Positions 51,941 through 62,078 are shown, counted from the stretch's first letter. The stretch is 64,000 nt of DNA from Flagellimonas taeanensis (GCF_003584105.1 NZ_QXFO01000015.1:1-64000), one strand, 5' to 3'. Translations and numbers: made by a program. The notes: generated from the letters alone by a model not told the origin.

Positions 51941-54199
51941 ATGGATGCAATCGATATTATTGAGGACACCGAAAGGAAAGCGAAGATGGTGTCAAAAAAA
52001 TCTTTCCCGGTCACTGGAATGACCTGTGCTGCCTGTGCATCCAGCGTGGAATCCATGCTGGGCCATACCGAAGGGGTCTACAATGCCAGTGTCAACTTTG
52101 CCAACAGTATGGTCCTTGTGGAGTATGACAGTGCTATGGACCTAAGCGATCTTCAAAATGCGGTACGTCAAATCGGTTATGATATAATTGTGGATGCCGA
52201 GGATCCTACCGAAGTACAGGAAGAGCTTTCGAAAAAGCATTATGTATCCATAAAAAAGCGAACCCTTTGGTCCGCTATTTTGACACTTCCCATTTTCCTT
52301 CTGGGGATGTTTTTTATGGATTGGGTCCCGGGTAGGTGGATTTCGTTGGTACTTGCCGTTCCTATCCTGTTCTGGTTTGGCCGAAGCTTTTTCATAAATG
52401 CCTTCAAACAGGCCAGATTCGGTAAGGCCAATATGGATACCTTGGTCGCACTCAGTACGGGCATTGCCTTTTTGTTCAGTGCATTCAATACCTTTTTTCC
52501 TGAATTTTGGCTCAGTAAACGCATGGAACCCCATGTATATTATGAGGCGGCCACAGTGATCATCACCTTTATTTCATTGGGGAAATTATTGGAAGAAAAG
52601 GCGAAATCAAATACATCCTCCGCCATAAAGAAATTGATAGGGTTGCAGCCCAAGACCTTAAAGGTGATAGCAGATGGGGAGGAAAGGGAAATCCCTATTT
52701 CTTCGGTCAAGGTAGGTCAAACGATATTGGTCAGACCGGGAGAGAAAATCCCTGTGGATGGAACGGTGTCCAAAGGAAGTTCCTATGTTGATGAAAGTAT
52801 GATCACAGGCGAACCCGTCCCTGTAGAAAAGACAAAGGATGAAAAAGTTTTTGCCGGTACCGTAAACCAAAAAGGAAGCTTTCAGTTTGTAGCTGACCGG
52901 GTGGGAGGGGAGACCCTTTTGTCCCAGATCATCAAGATGGTGCAGGAAGCACAGGGGAGCAAAGCGCCCGTACAAAAATTGGTGGACAGGATTGCCGGTA
53001 TTTTTGTTCCCGTGGTAATGACGATTTCACTGGTGACATTTATCACCTGGATGTTCCTGGGAGGTGAGGACGCTTTTACCCATGCACTGTTGACCGCAGT
53101 TGCCGTATTGGTAATAGCTTGTCCCTGTGCGCTGGGTTTGGCAACCCCCACGGCCATCATGGTGGGAATCGGCAAGGGGGCCGACCACAATATTCTCATC
53201 AAAGATGCGGAAAGCCTGGAGTTGGGTTACAAAGTGAATGCCATTGTCCTGGATAAAACGGGTACCATAACTGAAGGAAAGCCTGTGGTGACCGATATGG
53301 TCTTTGCGGACCATGTGACCGATCACAGGGCCCTGGAGCAAATTTTATATGCCATGGAAGGACAGTCCGAACATCCCTTGGCTGAAGCCGTGGTCTCCTT
53401 TTTAAAAAATAGAAAGGTAAATCCGGTCGAAATTTTGAACTTCAATAGTATTACAGGAAAAGGTGTTCGCGCTGAGGCATTGGATGGAACCCAATACCTT
53501 GTGGGCAATCATAAGTTGATGGTCGAAAAAGGAATCGCCATGGATGACAACCTGGGGCACATGGTCGAAGGGTTAGAGCAGGAGGCCAAAACGGTCATAT
53601 ACTTTGGCGGTGGAGGCAAGGTGAAGGCGATTTTGACCATTATGGATAGTATAAAGGAATCCTCAAAGGAAGCCATACGGGAAATGCAGGGGAATGGTAT
53701 GGAAGTTTACATGATGACCGGTGATAACAAGATGACCGCCGAAGCCGTATCACAACAGGTGGGTATCAAAAGCTATGAAGCCGAAGTACTCCCATCAGAG
53801 AAAGCTGATTTTGTGAAAAGGCTTCAAGAAAGTGGAAAGGTGGTCGCCATGGTGGGCGATGGTATCAATGATTCGCAGGCACTTGCCCAAGCAGATGTCA
53901 GTATCGCGATGGGCAAAGGGTCCGACATTGCCATGGATGTCGCGAAAATGACCTTGATCACCTCTGATTTAAATGCCATTCCCAAAGCGTTGAAGCTCTC
54001 CCATAAGACCGTTATAGGTATAAGGCAAAATCTTTTTTGGGCCTTTATATACAATATCATTGGAATTCCTATAGCTGCAGGGCTGCTGTATCCGATCAAT
54101 GGATTTTTGTTAGATCCGATGATAGCTGGTGCCGCTATGGCTTTTAGCAGTGTATCGGTCGTATTGAACAGTTTGAGGCTTAAAACGATTAAACTATAG
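51941..54199 (+). CDS. copA: CopA-type P-type Cu(I) ATPase (CPC motif)
   Basis: A 752-residue P1B-1 pump. One N-terminal HMA domain with C29 and C32 ([11 protein letters not shown]), TGEP at 289-292, membrane site CPC (C394, P395, C396), and phosphorylated D438 in [13 protein letters not shown] lies near residue 640 and [12 protein letters not shown] at the end. CPC and MxSS are Cu(I)-type. The ATG at 51986 ([13 protein letters not shown]) is a credible later start. It complements the CPH-type CopB at 33145; the two pumps flank the island. Confidence 0.93.
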   Translation: MDAIDIIEDTERKAKMVSKKSFPVTGMTCAACASSVESMLGHTEGVYNASVNFANSMVLVEYDSAMDLSDLQNAVRQIGYDIIVDAEDPTEVQEELSKKHYVSIKKRTLWSAILTLPIFLLGMFFMDWVPGRWISLVLAVPILFWFGRSFFINAFKQARFGKANMDTLVALSTGIAFLFSAFNTFFPEFWLSKRMEPHVYYEAATVIITFISLGKLLEEKAKSNTSSAIKKLIGLQPKTLKVIADGEEREIPISSVKVGQTILVRPGEKIPVDGTVSKGSSYVDESMITGEPVPVEKTKDEKVFAGTVNQKGSFQFVADRVGGETLLSQIIKMVQEAQGSKAPVQKLVDRIAGIFVPVVMTISLVTFITWMFLGGEDAFTHALLTAVAVLVIACPCALGLATPTAIMVGIGKGADHNILIKDAESLELGYKVNAIVLDKTGTITEGKPVVTDMVFADHVTDHRALEQILYAMEGQSEHPLAEAVVSFLKNRKVNPVEILNFNSITGKGVRAEALDGTQYLVGNHKLMVEKGIAMDDNLGHMVEGLEQEAKTVIYFGGGGKVKAILTIMDSIKESSKEAIREMQGNGMEVYMMTGDNKMTAEAVSQQVGIKSYEAEVLPSEKADFVKRLQESGKVVAMVGDGINDSQALAQADVSIAMGKGSDIAMDVAKMTLITSDLNAIPKALKLSHKTVIGIRQNLFWAFIYNIIGIPIAAGLLYPINGFLLDPMIAGAAMAFSSVSVVLNSLRLKTIKL

Positions 54200-54220
54200 T
54201 AATTTTCTAATTTAAAATCG

Positions 54221-54436
54221 ATGAACATGAGTACATTACAATTCAAATCAAATATTAAGTGCAGTGGGTGTGCCAATACCGTAAAACCATTTTTGGATAA
54301 GGTGGATGGCGTGACCGATTGGTCTGTTGACTTTGCCTCCCAAGACAAATTGTTGACCGTACAGACTACAAGTGCTACGGAAGAGGAAATCACTTCTGCT
54401 GTTGAATCGGCTGGATATCATTTGACCAAGAAATAA
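54221..54436 (+). CDS. copZ: HMA-domain metallochaperone (CopZ-like)
   Basis: A 71-residue HMA domain. The metal site is IKCSGCANTV (GMxCxxC reduced to KCSGC). The C-terminal half is shorter on charge than the chaperone at 50748. It lies 21 bases after copA and is surely cotranscribed; the probable job is delivering Cu(I) to CopA. Confidence 0.88.
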   Translation: MNMSTLQFKSNIKCSGCANTVKPFLDKVDGVTDWSVDFASQDKLLTVQTTSATEEEITSAVESAGYHLTKK

Positions 54437-54467
54437 AGGAATGTCCAGAAGAATATATTAAATGGTT

Positions 54468-54501
54468 CGAATAGGGTTGGGGGTTACCTTAATCCTATTC
54501 G
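54468..54501 (+). terminator. hairpin after copZ, possible terminator
   Basis: Eight-bp stem CGAATAGG (54468-54475)/CCTATTCG (54494-54501). It sits 32 bases after copZ, but a clean T run is lacking. Confidence 0.4.
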
Positions 54502-55013
54502 GGTTGTATAAGTTTATTGGATTTTTCTACACAACTTCGGTATAGGCATGGTCATTGGTAGTATTGAAAACATCGTAAGATTCAGGTATCACTGCAATCA
54601 AAACCTCTAAACTTGATTGTGTCCATCATGTAAGGTGGACCAGTAATGGCTTGGCTGGAACACTGGTGGCAAAAATCTAAATCTTGTAATTTATACAGCT
54701 AGTTTAAAAATGACAATCAAAGTTCTTATTATATCTGCTTGTCGATAGGGCGAATAGATACTCATCTTGTTTGTGATGAGATTTTGAACTCACAAAAATT
54801 CCTTTGTCTATTTTGATTTAAAATTAAATAAAACAAGATGGTGTGGTTTGATTTTAAATATCGATATTTACGTTGTGAAAATCATTATTTCACACGAAGA
54901 TGTCCTATGGGATGTCCTATTTTGGGAAAATCGACATAATATTCTGGATATTAATGGGTTAGCGCCTCTTCAAGAGGTCAGTCATCCCGACGAACCACTA
55001 AATAGGTGGTATC

Positions 55014-55055
55014 AAAGCACTGTCAACTGACTGATTGACAGTGCTTTTTGTTTTT
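55014..55055 (+). terminator. strong intrinsic terminator
   Basis: Thirteen-bp perfect stem AAAGCACTGTCAA (55014-55026) and its complement (55035-55047), with CTGACTGA loop and T-rich tail TTGTTTTT. It insulates the integrase gene from the left. Confidence 0.85.
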
Positions 55056-55207
55056 ATTGCATTCAATTGAATTCATTTAAAACCATATAAAAGGTGTAGA
55101 GTTCGGTGAATGGTTCGGTACGTTCATTGTGCATAATTTAGATAGCGTTTGACGCTGTTCATGGGTGTTTTGCAAACCTGTTTTGTCAAACCCAAAAGTT
55201 ATGTATT

Positions 55208-56443
55208 ATGCGCAATTCCAACACATTAAAAGTACTGCTCTTCACTCGGGACATTTCAAGTAATCCCCAAAAGCTGACCATTTATGCCCGCATCACCGTC
55301 AACGGAAAACGTGCAGAAATAAGTCTTAAACGATATGTTTCGGTGAATGAATGGGACGAAAACAAGGGAAGGCTCCATGGTCTGACCCACAAGGCCCGTT
55401 TATTGAACAGCTACCTTGATGAGGTGTATGCTGCAATAATGGACACCCATAAGGTATTGTTGCGGGAAGAAAAGGTAATCACGGCACAGGCCATCAAAGC
55501 CCGTTATCTAGGGCAGGACGAGCAACATAGTACCCTTCATGAACTTATCGAGTATCATAATAAAACACAAAAGAGTGTGCTCCGCCCCGGAACGATGAAG
55601 AACTATTACGGGACCAAAAAGTATCTTTTTCGCTTTTTGGAATCCAAATACAAACTCCCCGACATCCGATTGAAACAATTGAACTATAAGTTCATTACTG
55701 ATTTTGAACACTATCTATTGAACGGCCCACAACTCCAAAAGGGAAAGAAATGTACCAATAATGGCGCTATGAAACACTTGGAGCGTTTAATGAAAATGGT
55801 CAAGCTGGGCGTTAAGTTGGAATGGTTGGACAAAGACCCCTTCATTAACTATAAGCTCAGATTTCATAAAACTGAACGAAGTTATCTTACGGAAAGGGAA
55901 CTTAGGCGCATTGAAGAAACGGACTTCACTGGATTAGGCTATGAAAAAGTCAAAGATGCATTCCTTTTCGCCTGTTATACTGGCCTATCCTATATCGATG
56001 TCCGGGAACTTGAAAAGAATCAATTGGTACTTGGTATTGATGGAAACCAATGGATTTATACCAAAAGGGAAAAAACATCGGAAAGTGTAAAGCTGCCCTT
56101 ATTGCCCAAAGCAAAAGAAATCATTGAAAAGTATTGGGACAGCCCTGAGACCGATACAAAAGTGATACCTGTGCTCTCCAACCAGAAGACAAACAAATAT
56201 CTAAAGGAAATTGCTAAGGCTTGTGGTATTTACAAAACCATATCCTTTCATTCGGCTAGGCACACATTTGCAACAACGGTAACCTTGTCCAATGGAGTCC
56301 CTATAGAAACCGTTTCAAAAATGCTCGGTCATACCAAACTGTCCACCACACAAATCTATGCAAGGGTATTGGAACATAAGATAGGGGAGGACATGCAAAA
56401 CCTTATAGAACATATGCAGACCAAAAAAGCAGCCGAAGGATGA
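55208..56443 (+). CDS. int: tyrosine recombinase / integrase
   Basis: A 411-residue site-specific recombinase of the Bacteroidetes conjugative-element type. Arm-DNA-binding (1-95) with NTLKVLLFTRDISSNPQKLT, SAM-like core-binding (105-215), and catalytic domain (225-400). Active-site residues seen: HSARH with H348 and R351, H375 (LGHTKLST) and nucleophile Y384 (TQIYARV). The first catalytic arginine is replaced (S261 in CYTGLSYIDV), as known for IntDOT-like integrases. The gene is isolated by a terminator on the left. Mobilisation module 2 follows. Confidence 0.93.
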   Translation: MRNSNTLKVLLFTRDISSNPQKLTIYARITVNGKRAEISLKRYVSVNEWDENKGRLHGLTHKARLLNSYLDEVYAAIMDTHKVLLREEKVITAQAIKARYLGQDEQHSTLHELIEYHNKTQKSVLRPGTMKNYYGTKKYLFRFLESKYKLPDIRLKQLNYKFITDFEHYLLNGPQLQKGKKCTNNGAMKHLERLMKMVKLGVKLEWLDKDPFINYKLRFHKTERSYLTERELRRIEETDFTGLGYEKVKDAFLFACYTGLSYIDVRELEKNQLVLGIDGNQWIYTKREKTSESVKLPLLPKAKEIIEKYWDSPETDTKVIPVLSNQKTNKYLKEIAKACGIYKTISFHSARHTFATTVTLSNGVPIETVSKMLGHTKLSTTQIYARVLEHKIGEDMQNLIEHMQTKKAAEG

Positions 56444-56461
56444 TAAGGTTGTATTCATTCG

Positions 56462-56523
56462 GTCCCGCTTGCGGGACGTAGGAATAGCAAGAGGGTGATG
56501 CGCAAAATGCGCCATCACGGTTG
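56462..56523 (+). other. oriT-like stem-loops of mobilisation module 2
   Basis: GTCCCGC/GCGGGAC (56462-56477) is followed by AGCAAGAGG (56486-56494). Then comes a stem GTGATGCGCA (56495-56504)/TGCGCCATCAC (56508-56518, one bulged C) and GGTTG (56519-56523). Order and the 9-mer match 1807-1850 before module 1. The first hairpin could also terminate the integrase transcript. Confidence 0.5.
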
Positions 56524-56705
56524 TTTTCGGGTCTTCAACAAGTTGAAAACCAGTTGATTGAATTGATTTTGAAATTCTGTACAAAAATCGGGGCTACAGT
56601 AGACTTTTTTGAAATCTACAGTAAACCCTTTGGGAAGCCCTATAAACACTGGAAATTTTTGACGCAAAAATTGACGCAATTTCACTAAAAAACAAAATCG
56701 CACCC

Positions 56706-57290
56706 ATGGAAAAGCAAAAAACAAATGAGAGAACAAAGAAAGGAAGCGGTGGTTATTCCAATATCACCGTAAAGAAGCAAACGGCCACACGCTTTCGCAG
56801 TTATTCAAAGAAGTTCAACAAATCCCATAGCGAGGTATTGGATGGAATGATACAATACTTCAAGGAGAACAACCTTGACCCTTTTGGAGAGGGCACAAAG
56901 ATCATTCTTGACAGTATCAAAAAGTTGGAGCGTCAGATGATGAAAAAATTCGATAGGCTCATTGCCATTATCAAGAACATGGAAAAGACCAGTATCCGGC
57001 CCACCTATGAAATGGTACTCATTCTTTACGAGGCCTATGTAAAGGATGGGAGGAAACCCAAACGTGAACCAGTCCAAATTCAGGAGGAACGAATGGATTT
57101 TTTGGAGCCTAGAAACACCGTTCCAAAAGTGGAGCATGATAGAATGCTGCAAGATTTTGAAAGCTATAAGAAACGCTGCAATGAAATCCTCAACAATGTG
57201 GAGAAGGTAGAGCCTATGATGGGAAAGCCATATCTGAAAATCAATATGGGCATCGGGGATTTTGAAAGCTTGAAATATCAATTAAAATAA
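56706..57290 (+). CDS. BfmA/BtgA-type mobilisation accessory protein (copy 2)
   Basis: A 194-residue relative of the protein at 1965-2552. N-terminal YSNITVKKQTATRFRSYSKK resembles a ribbon-helix-helix start; the end MMGKPYLKINMGIGDF parallels the first copy's GKDHLKVDLKP. It lies 6 bases before its relaxase. The sequence is clearly divergent, so the modules come from different lineages and not from a recent duplication. Confidence 0.85.
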   Translation: MEKQKTNERTKKGSGGYSNITVKKQTATRFRSYSKKFNKSHSEVLDGMIQYFKENNLDPFGEGTKIILDSIKKLERQMMKKFDRLIAIIKNMEKTSIRPTYEMVLILYEAYVKDGRKPKREPVQIQEERMDFLEPRNTVPKVEHDRMLQDFESYKKRCNEILNNVEKVEPMMGKPYLKINMGIGDFESLKYQLK

Positions 57291-57295
57291 TAGCC

Positions 57296-58318
57296 ATGTA
57301 CCTTACCATCTCGGCACAGAAAATGGGCAGTACCTATAACTCCAGTGTAGGGAACTATGTGGACTATCTGGAAAAGGAAAACGAGGATAGGTCGCCCGAA
57401 CATAGGGAGGAATTCTTTAACCAAGAGAACGACAGTGTAAGCCCTCAAACGGTCATCGATGAAATAGATGCCAATACGGCCAAATTGAGGCAGAAAGATC
57501 CGAAATTCTATTCCATAGTGGTAAGTCCCAACCAAAGGGAGTTAAAGGCCATTGGAAATGACCCAAACCTGCTAAGGCAATACACAAGGAAACTTATGGA
57601 GGACTATGCCAAGAGTTTCCATAGGAACCAAGAGGTCAAGGCCGAGAACCTGAAATATTATGCCAAGATCGAACATGAACGCACCTATCGGGGATTTGAT
57701 AGACAGGTTCAGGAAAATGCCCCATATAGAGGAGAAATTGCAAGACTTCGGAACGAGATACGGAAAGTGGAGCGTGGCGAATCCATCGGGAATGTCAAAG
57801 AGCTTGAAAAAAGGATCAAAGAGCAGGAAAGATTGGCCCCACATAAACAGAATGGACAGTTAGTGGCAGCCGGAATGCAAAAAGAGGGGCCACAGACCCA
57901 TATCCATATCATCGTCAGTAGAAGGGACATAACGAACACCTATACGCTTTCACCCAGGGCAAAACACAAAGCCTCCGAAGTGGAACTGAACGGAAAGACG
58001 GTAAAAAGGGGTTTTGATAGGGACAGTTTTTACCAAGCAGCCGAAAAGACTTTTGATAAAACAACAGGGTTCAAAAGGAACTATGTGGAATCCTATGTTG
58101 GGAGAAAGGCCCATGCCAAGGAACCGGGGAAGTTCTTTGCAAAGGTGATGGGACTGCCCACCAAGGAAAAGGACATGGCTTTTAAACTGCTTAAGACAAT
58201 GGGCGTCAAAGCTCCAAGTATTCCGACCAATAAAGTACAAATGGCGGCCAAGATCATCAAAGCTCTTGGGAGGGGTATCAATAAAGCTAGGGGTATTGGT
58301 GAGGATATGGGTTACTGA
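57296..58318 (+). CDS. mobB: MobB relaxase (DUF5712), copy 2
   Basis: A 340-residue relaxase colinear with the one at 2555. Shared motifs are YLEKENE, HKQNG, QTHIHIIVSRRD, GFDRDSFYQAAEKTFDK and PSIPTNKVQ at the end. A coiled coil lies near residues 145-185. No coupling-protein gene follows; an IS110 begins about 140 bases on. Transfer would need the coupling protein of module 1 or of another element. Confidence 0.88.
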   Translation: MYLTISAQKMGSTYNSSVGNYVDYLEKENEDRSPEHREEFFNQENDSVSPQTVIDEIDANTAKLRQKDPKFYSIVVSPNQRELKAIGNDPNLLRQYTRKLMEDYAKSFHRNQEVKAENLKYYAKIEHERTYRGFDRQVQENAPYRGEIARLRNEIRKVERGESIGNVKELEKRIKEQERLAPHKQNGQLVAAGMQKEGPQTHIHIIVSRRDITNTYTLSPRAKHKASEVELNGKTVKRGFDRDSFYQAAEKTFDKTTGFKRNYVESYVGRKAHAKEPGKFFAKVMGLPTKEKDMAFKLLKTMGVKAPSIPTNKVQMAAKIIKALGRGINKARGIGEDMGY

Positions 58319-58461
58319 GATCCAAAAAGTAGGTTGCGCCCTATCGTGTTTTTGCTTGACGCTTATCTATCGGAACACTACAAAAACCCGACAGGATCCA
58401 TGCGCAAAAGTCGGGGTAAGTATTCTATGGACTTTCCAAATTAAATCGGATAATTTTTAGG

Positions 58462-58527
58462 CATTATTTTTTCCTATCAATACACCCCGTCCATTTGCGG
58501 GGGGCGATATTGAAGGAAAAAATAATG
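58462..58527. repeat. 25-bp stem hairpin at the transposase end of IS110 copy 2
   Basis: Three stacked stems: CATTATTTTTTCCT (58462-58475)/complement at 58514-58527, TCAATA (58477-58482)/TATTGA (58508-58513), CCCCG (58485-58489)/CGGGG (58498-58502). It ends one base from the transposase stop. It may be a transcription terminator or part of the element end. Confidence 0.7.
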
Positions 58528-58528
58528 T

Positions 58529-59524
58529 TTAGGAGGCGTGTTTGTACACGTTGACGTAGGGTGTCCCCCGATGGACGACGGCGAATGCCCGTGAGACGAG
58601 CTTGTTGCGGACGATGTTCACAGTGCTCATCTTGTTCTTTCCGGACGCGACCCTCTGGTCATAATATCCCTTCAGTTCCGCATCGTGCCTAATCGATGAT
58701 AGTGCACACATGTTCAACAGGCCCTTGATGTTCTTATTGGCCATCTGGCTTACCCGTGACTTGCCCCTGATGCTGCTACCAGATTGGTGCGGGTAAGGTG
58801 CTATCCCGCAATAGGCCGCGAACTGTCTTGCACTCTTGAACTTGGTGAACCCCTCGGTGTACACCAACAGGAGCATGGCCGCCTGTTTCCCGATGCACTT
58901 GATGCTCAGCAATAGGGAGAAGATGCAATCAAGTTCCCTGTCCGATTTGATATTGGCCTCCATTTCGAGTTCCAGGGCATCGATATGTACGGTGAGCTCC
59001 CTTATCATCTTTTCCTGGACCTTGAACAACAGTTTGAAGTCCTTTCTTCCAAGTACCTTTTTCTGTTCCTTGATACTGGCCTTGTAACCCGCCCGTTGTC
59101 TTATGAGCCTTTCCCTTAGGGAGAGCAGTTTTTTCAATGTCCTGATGGTACTTGAGGGGGACTTGGATAATGTGATCTCGTCCCTGAGCCTGTAACCGTA
59201 CAGTGCAATCCTTGCGGCATCTACCTTGTCATCCTTTCCACGGACTATCCCGAGCGATCTCTTGATATCAAGACCGGACACTATGGAATAGGGAATCCCC
59301 TCCTTGGAAAAGTGCTCCGAGAGCCTCTCCGAGTACAGTCCCGTGTGCTCAAAGATGAACAGTATATAATCTTTGGAGTGCGGGCTGTTGGCGTAAGCCC
59401 ATTTGACAAGTTTGGCGAACCCTTTTTCCGAGTTCTCAAAGACGGTACTTTGTCTGTTGGAGTGGATGTGGGCATCCAATGTCAATTTGCTGACATCGAT
59501 GCCGATGGTCTCTTTGATTTCCAT
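58529..59524 (-). mobile_element. IS110-family transposase (copy 2)
   Basis: A 331-residue intact DEDD transposase. Catalytic residues are D10 (GIDVSKL), E59 (FEHTGLYS), D99 and D102 (GKDDKVDAARI). C-terminal LSIKCIGKQAAMLLLV and AAYCGIAPYPHQSGSSIRGK motifs are typical. It differs strongly from copy 1, so it is a separate element. It lies just downstream of the second relaxase, where a coupling-protein gene would be expected. A 25-bp stem hairpin abuts its stop and a GC-rich stem lies upstream. Confidence 0.95.
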
Positions 59525-59965
59525 AACTTTATGATGTTTTAAATGGTTACGTTGACTAAAACCTTTAACAGGAGGTTCCTAAAATTCTATATGGTCCTTG
59601 TAACCGGGTTAAGAGAGAATGGGGACTAATACTTACCATGGGCCATAAACCCTGATTTGGGCCGAGTTCACCCCATTCTCTTTTTTATTACCATCAAAGT
59701 TATCCATAAAATGAAGGTCAAAGATTTGGTCTAATGACCAACTTTTAGGAATCAACAATGACGGTTCTTAAATGGAAATCTAATCTAAAGGATTTGGGAC
59801 GCTTGGAGTGTAAAACCATGTTTTAATAAACAACATTTGTAGCATCGGAATGTAATTTATAAGTCCACTTTTAAATAGATTGTTGACCTACTCACAACTT
59901 TATTAGGTACAGGTCATGACAAGAAAAGGAATCCAGACTTAATGTATACTGGATAAGTTCAAATT
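59525..59965. other. upstream non-coding side of IS110 copy 2, with strong stem
   Basis: No gene seen. AGAGAATGGGG (59614-59624) pairs perfectly with CCCCATTCTCT (59671-59681). The 46-base loop holds GGCC/GGCC and GGG/CCC pairs, and six T follow at 59681-59686. As a plus-strand transcript it is terminator-like; as part of the IS left end it could belong to a bridge RNA. The right 250 bases show nothing else. Confidence 0.5.
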
Positions 59966-60715
59966 TCAAATTGGGATCAGTGATAATTTGTTGAACTCTT
60001 TGGGCTCCATCATTTTGAATACATGAGTTAATGGATAGTTGGTTTTTACTATGTCCTTTATTCTTTTTATGAATTCTGGCTTGCATTTATATCCTAGAAT
60101 TACCTTTTCTAAAGCCTGTTTATGAAAATAATGCCGGCCAGTATGTACTTTTAGCAATCGCATTTCCTTTTCATAACCCCAATCCAAAGTTTTTTGAAAA
60201 AATAACTTCGTCAAGGTATCCCAATCGGGATGTGGATGGAAGGTAACCTTACTTGGTTCTGGAATATATTGAATGGGACGGAGGTCGCTGAACAATCTCC
60301 AATCCTTTTCAATATTGAATTGCAAACATAATCCAGAATGGTTGTCTGCATAATTTGCCCATAGTGGATAATTTTTCAAATACATGGAAAAGCAGACCAC
60401 TCCGTAATGAAGAATATAGAATTCCAGTTTTTCAATCATGAAATCCCGAAGGGTGTTTGGAGTGTAATTGTTAAGAAAATCCAGCTTGGTGACTTCATTT
60501 GGAAATGAGCTCGCCATGAAATCATAGAATTGCTTCAGTTCATTTTCATCCTCTGTTACACTCACCATATTAGGATTGGAGTCGAAGGGGTCATTGAGTT
60601 CATTTCTATTTGCAAAATAGACGTAACCCTCCTCCAATTCAGAAATGGTCCGCTCAGAACCACTCCTGAACCTATATACATAAGGATAACCTCCAAAGTC
60701 TTGTAGAAAATCCAT
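59966..60715 (-). CDS. DUF2971 domain protein
   Basis: A 249-residue protein with the DUF2971 pattern. N-terminal VYRFRSGSERTISELEEGYVYFANRNELNDPFDS (read in short parts: VYRFRSG, YFANRNELNDPFDS), then VVCFSMYLKNYPLWANYADNH with the family's CFS and W-x-Y blocks. GLCLQFNI and WGYEKEMRLLK complete it. Function is unproven; such proteins are often found in mobile or defence regions. The gene stands alone, 121 bases from the coiled-coil gene on the same strand, and may share its transcript. Confidence 0.85.
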   Translation of the reverse strand: MDFLQDFGGYPYVYRFRSGSERTISELEEGYVYFANRNELNDPFDSNPNMVSVTEDENELKQFYDFMASSFPNEVTKLDFLNNYTPNTLRDFMIEKLEFYILHYGVVCFSMYLKNYPLWANYADNHSGLCLQFNIEKDWRLFSDLRPIQYIPEPSKVTFHPHPDWDTLTKLFFQKTLDWGYEKEMRLLKVHTGRHYFHKQALEKVILGYKCKPEFIKRIKDIVKTNYPLTHVFKMMEPKEFNKLSLIPI

Positions 60716-60836
60716 TCTATTGGTCAGTTAGTTAACTAGATAATGTAAAGAATATTAGCGTATGCATATACCTTCTTGATCTTTGCTCCTTAAATTTTAA
60801 AGGTTTAAAAAAAACGAATTTGGGACTAAATCAAAA

Positions 60837-62078
60837 TCATGTCATTTCGTTTATATCCTCTTCCGAATCAATGATCTCATTGCCATGGGAGTTGATGAAG
60901 TTTATCCCGTTAAGGTCAATCTTGGTAAGATCGGCCTCAAGAATACCATCTTTGGCCAATTGTACGATTGTTTTCAAATTTTCCAGTTGGGCCGCGGTAT
61001 TTTTCAATTCCAAACTGCGGTTTTCCAACCTTTTTCTTTCAAGGTCAAGAAGACGATCCTTCTTTTTGTTGTTTGCATCTTCATTATCATCCAATTGTCG
61101 TTGAATAAGTTTTTGTTCCCTTTCCAACTTATCGATTTCAGCCGTCTTCCTTAATGTATCAGTGGCTGATATTTTACCACCCGTTAAGGCACCAAACAAC
61201 AATTCACGGAGTAAAATAAAAAAATTCTTTACTTCACTCTTGGCAATAAAATCTTTCATTTTGAGCCTGATACGGGTCAATAAGCTACCTTTTTCCAAAT
61301 GCTCAAATTCAAGTGAAACATTCTCGATGCTTGAGATACTGGATATTATTTTAAAGAGTGAGGAAGAAATCTTTTGGGCATCATGTTGTTTGCTGTCAAT
61401 GCTAAGATCCAGAATGTATTCATAACACTCACTCTGATAAATCAATTCATCTGTATTTTGGAACATATATCCGTGTACCATAAAATCCATCATGTACAAA
61501 TTGATAATCTCACTTTCCTTATCGTATTTGACCAAAGTCTTATCAATTAGGTTAAAATCGTATTCAATGCTGATTTCCAGTTCCTTAAAATCAACATCAT
61601 AATAAAATGGATTCCTTCCCATTAAGTCAATTGGGATGCCATGGTCAAAGTGCCTTTTAAGATAGGTAGAATTGTACCTGACCTTAGGACCAAATAATGA
61701 AGGGAAATTTTTGGTAAAGTTTCTTGAGAAAAAGAGAGGGTTTTTAGGACAATTTTCTTTATTGAACACCAATCGGAGGAAATTGATGTACCTGAAATAT
61801 GCATTTAGCATGGGACGCTCCAATAAACCACCCCTTTTGAGAACATAAAGAAATACATGAAGGCTCATTTCCAAATAGCTGTGAGCTATTTTGGCGATTT
61901 CGATATTTGAATTTTCTATAAAGCTTCTGGATTCTTCCTCGAGATGTTGGGTGGCCTCATGGAATTTAAGCAGTGTAAGAGCATTTGTGTTTTGGAATTT
62001 TTGGCTTTCGGCAAAATCATATAATTCCTTAAAAATGTCAAGATTGCCCAAATCTTGTTTTAGGATAAAGGTCTCCAT
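60837..62078 (-). CDS. uncharacterised coiled-coil protein
   Basis: A 413-residue soluble protein with no recognised family. Residues 1-300 are mostly helical with an aromatic central region (GRNPFYYDVDFKELEISIEY). Residues 305-375 form a strong charged coiled coil (KLEREQKLIQRQLDDNEDAN; KKKDRLLDLERKRLENRSLE). The tail is acidic (EIIDSEEDINE). It lies upstream of the DUF2971 gene on the same strand. Its composition is AT-rich, as in recently acquired genes. Defence or element biology is possible, but nothing in the sequence shows it. Confidence 0.7.
   Translation of the reverse strand: METFILKQDLGNLDIFKELYDFAESQKFQNTNALTLLKFHEATQHLEEESRSFIENSNIEIAKIAHSYLEMSLHVFLYVLKRGGLLERPMLNAYFRYINFLRLVFNKENCPKNPLFFSRNFTKNFPSLFGPKVRYNSTYLKRHFDHGIPIDLMGRNPFYYDVDFKELEISIEYDFNLIDKTLVKYDKESEIINLYMMDFMVHGYMFQNTDELIYQSECYEYILDLSIDSKQHDAQKISSSLFKIISSISSIENVSLEFEHLEKGSLLTRIRLKMKDFIAKSEVKNFFILLRELLFGALTGGKISATDTLRKTAEIDKLEREQKLIQRQLDDNEDANNKKKDRLLDLERKRLENRSLELKNTAAQLENLKTIVQLAKDGILEADLTKIDLNGINFINSHGNEIIDSEEDINEMT

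Larger units (their letters stand above)
54437..55207. other. gene-free region between copper island and integrase
   Basis: No family-like gene. A 60-codon frame at 54848-55030 looks like chance. Structures seen are CGAATAGG/CCTATTCG (54468-54501) after copZ, CAATCAA/TTGATTG (54595-54619), CCTCTT/AAGAGG (54965-54977) and the strong terminator at 55014-55055. The right end serves as the integrase leader. Confidence 0.6.

Noticed and set aside
54848..55030. 60-codon frame before the integrase
   Set aside because: It runs over several inverted repeats and has no family-like sequence.
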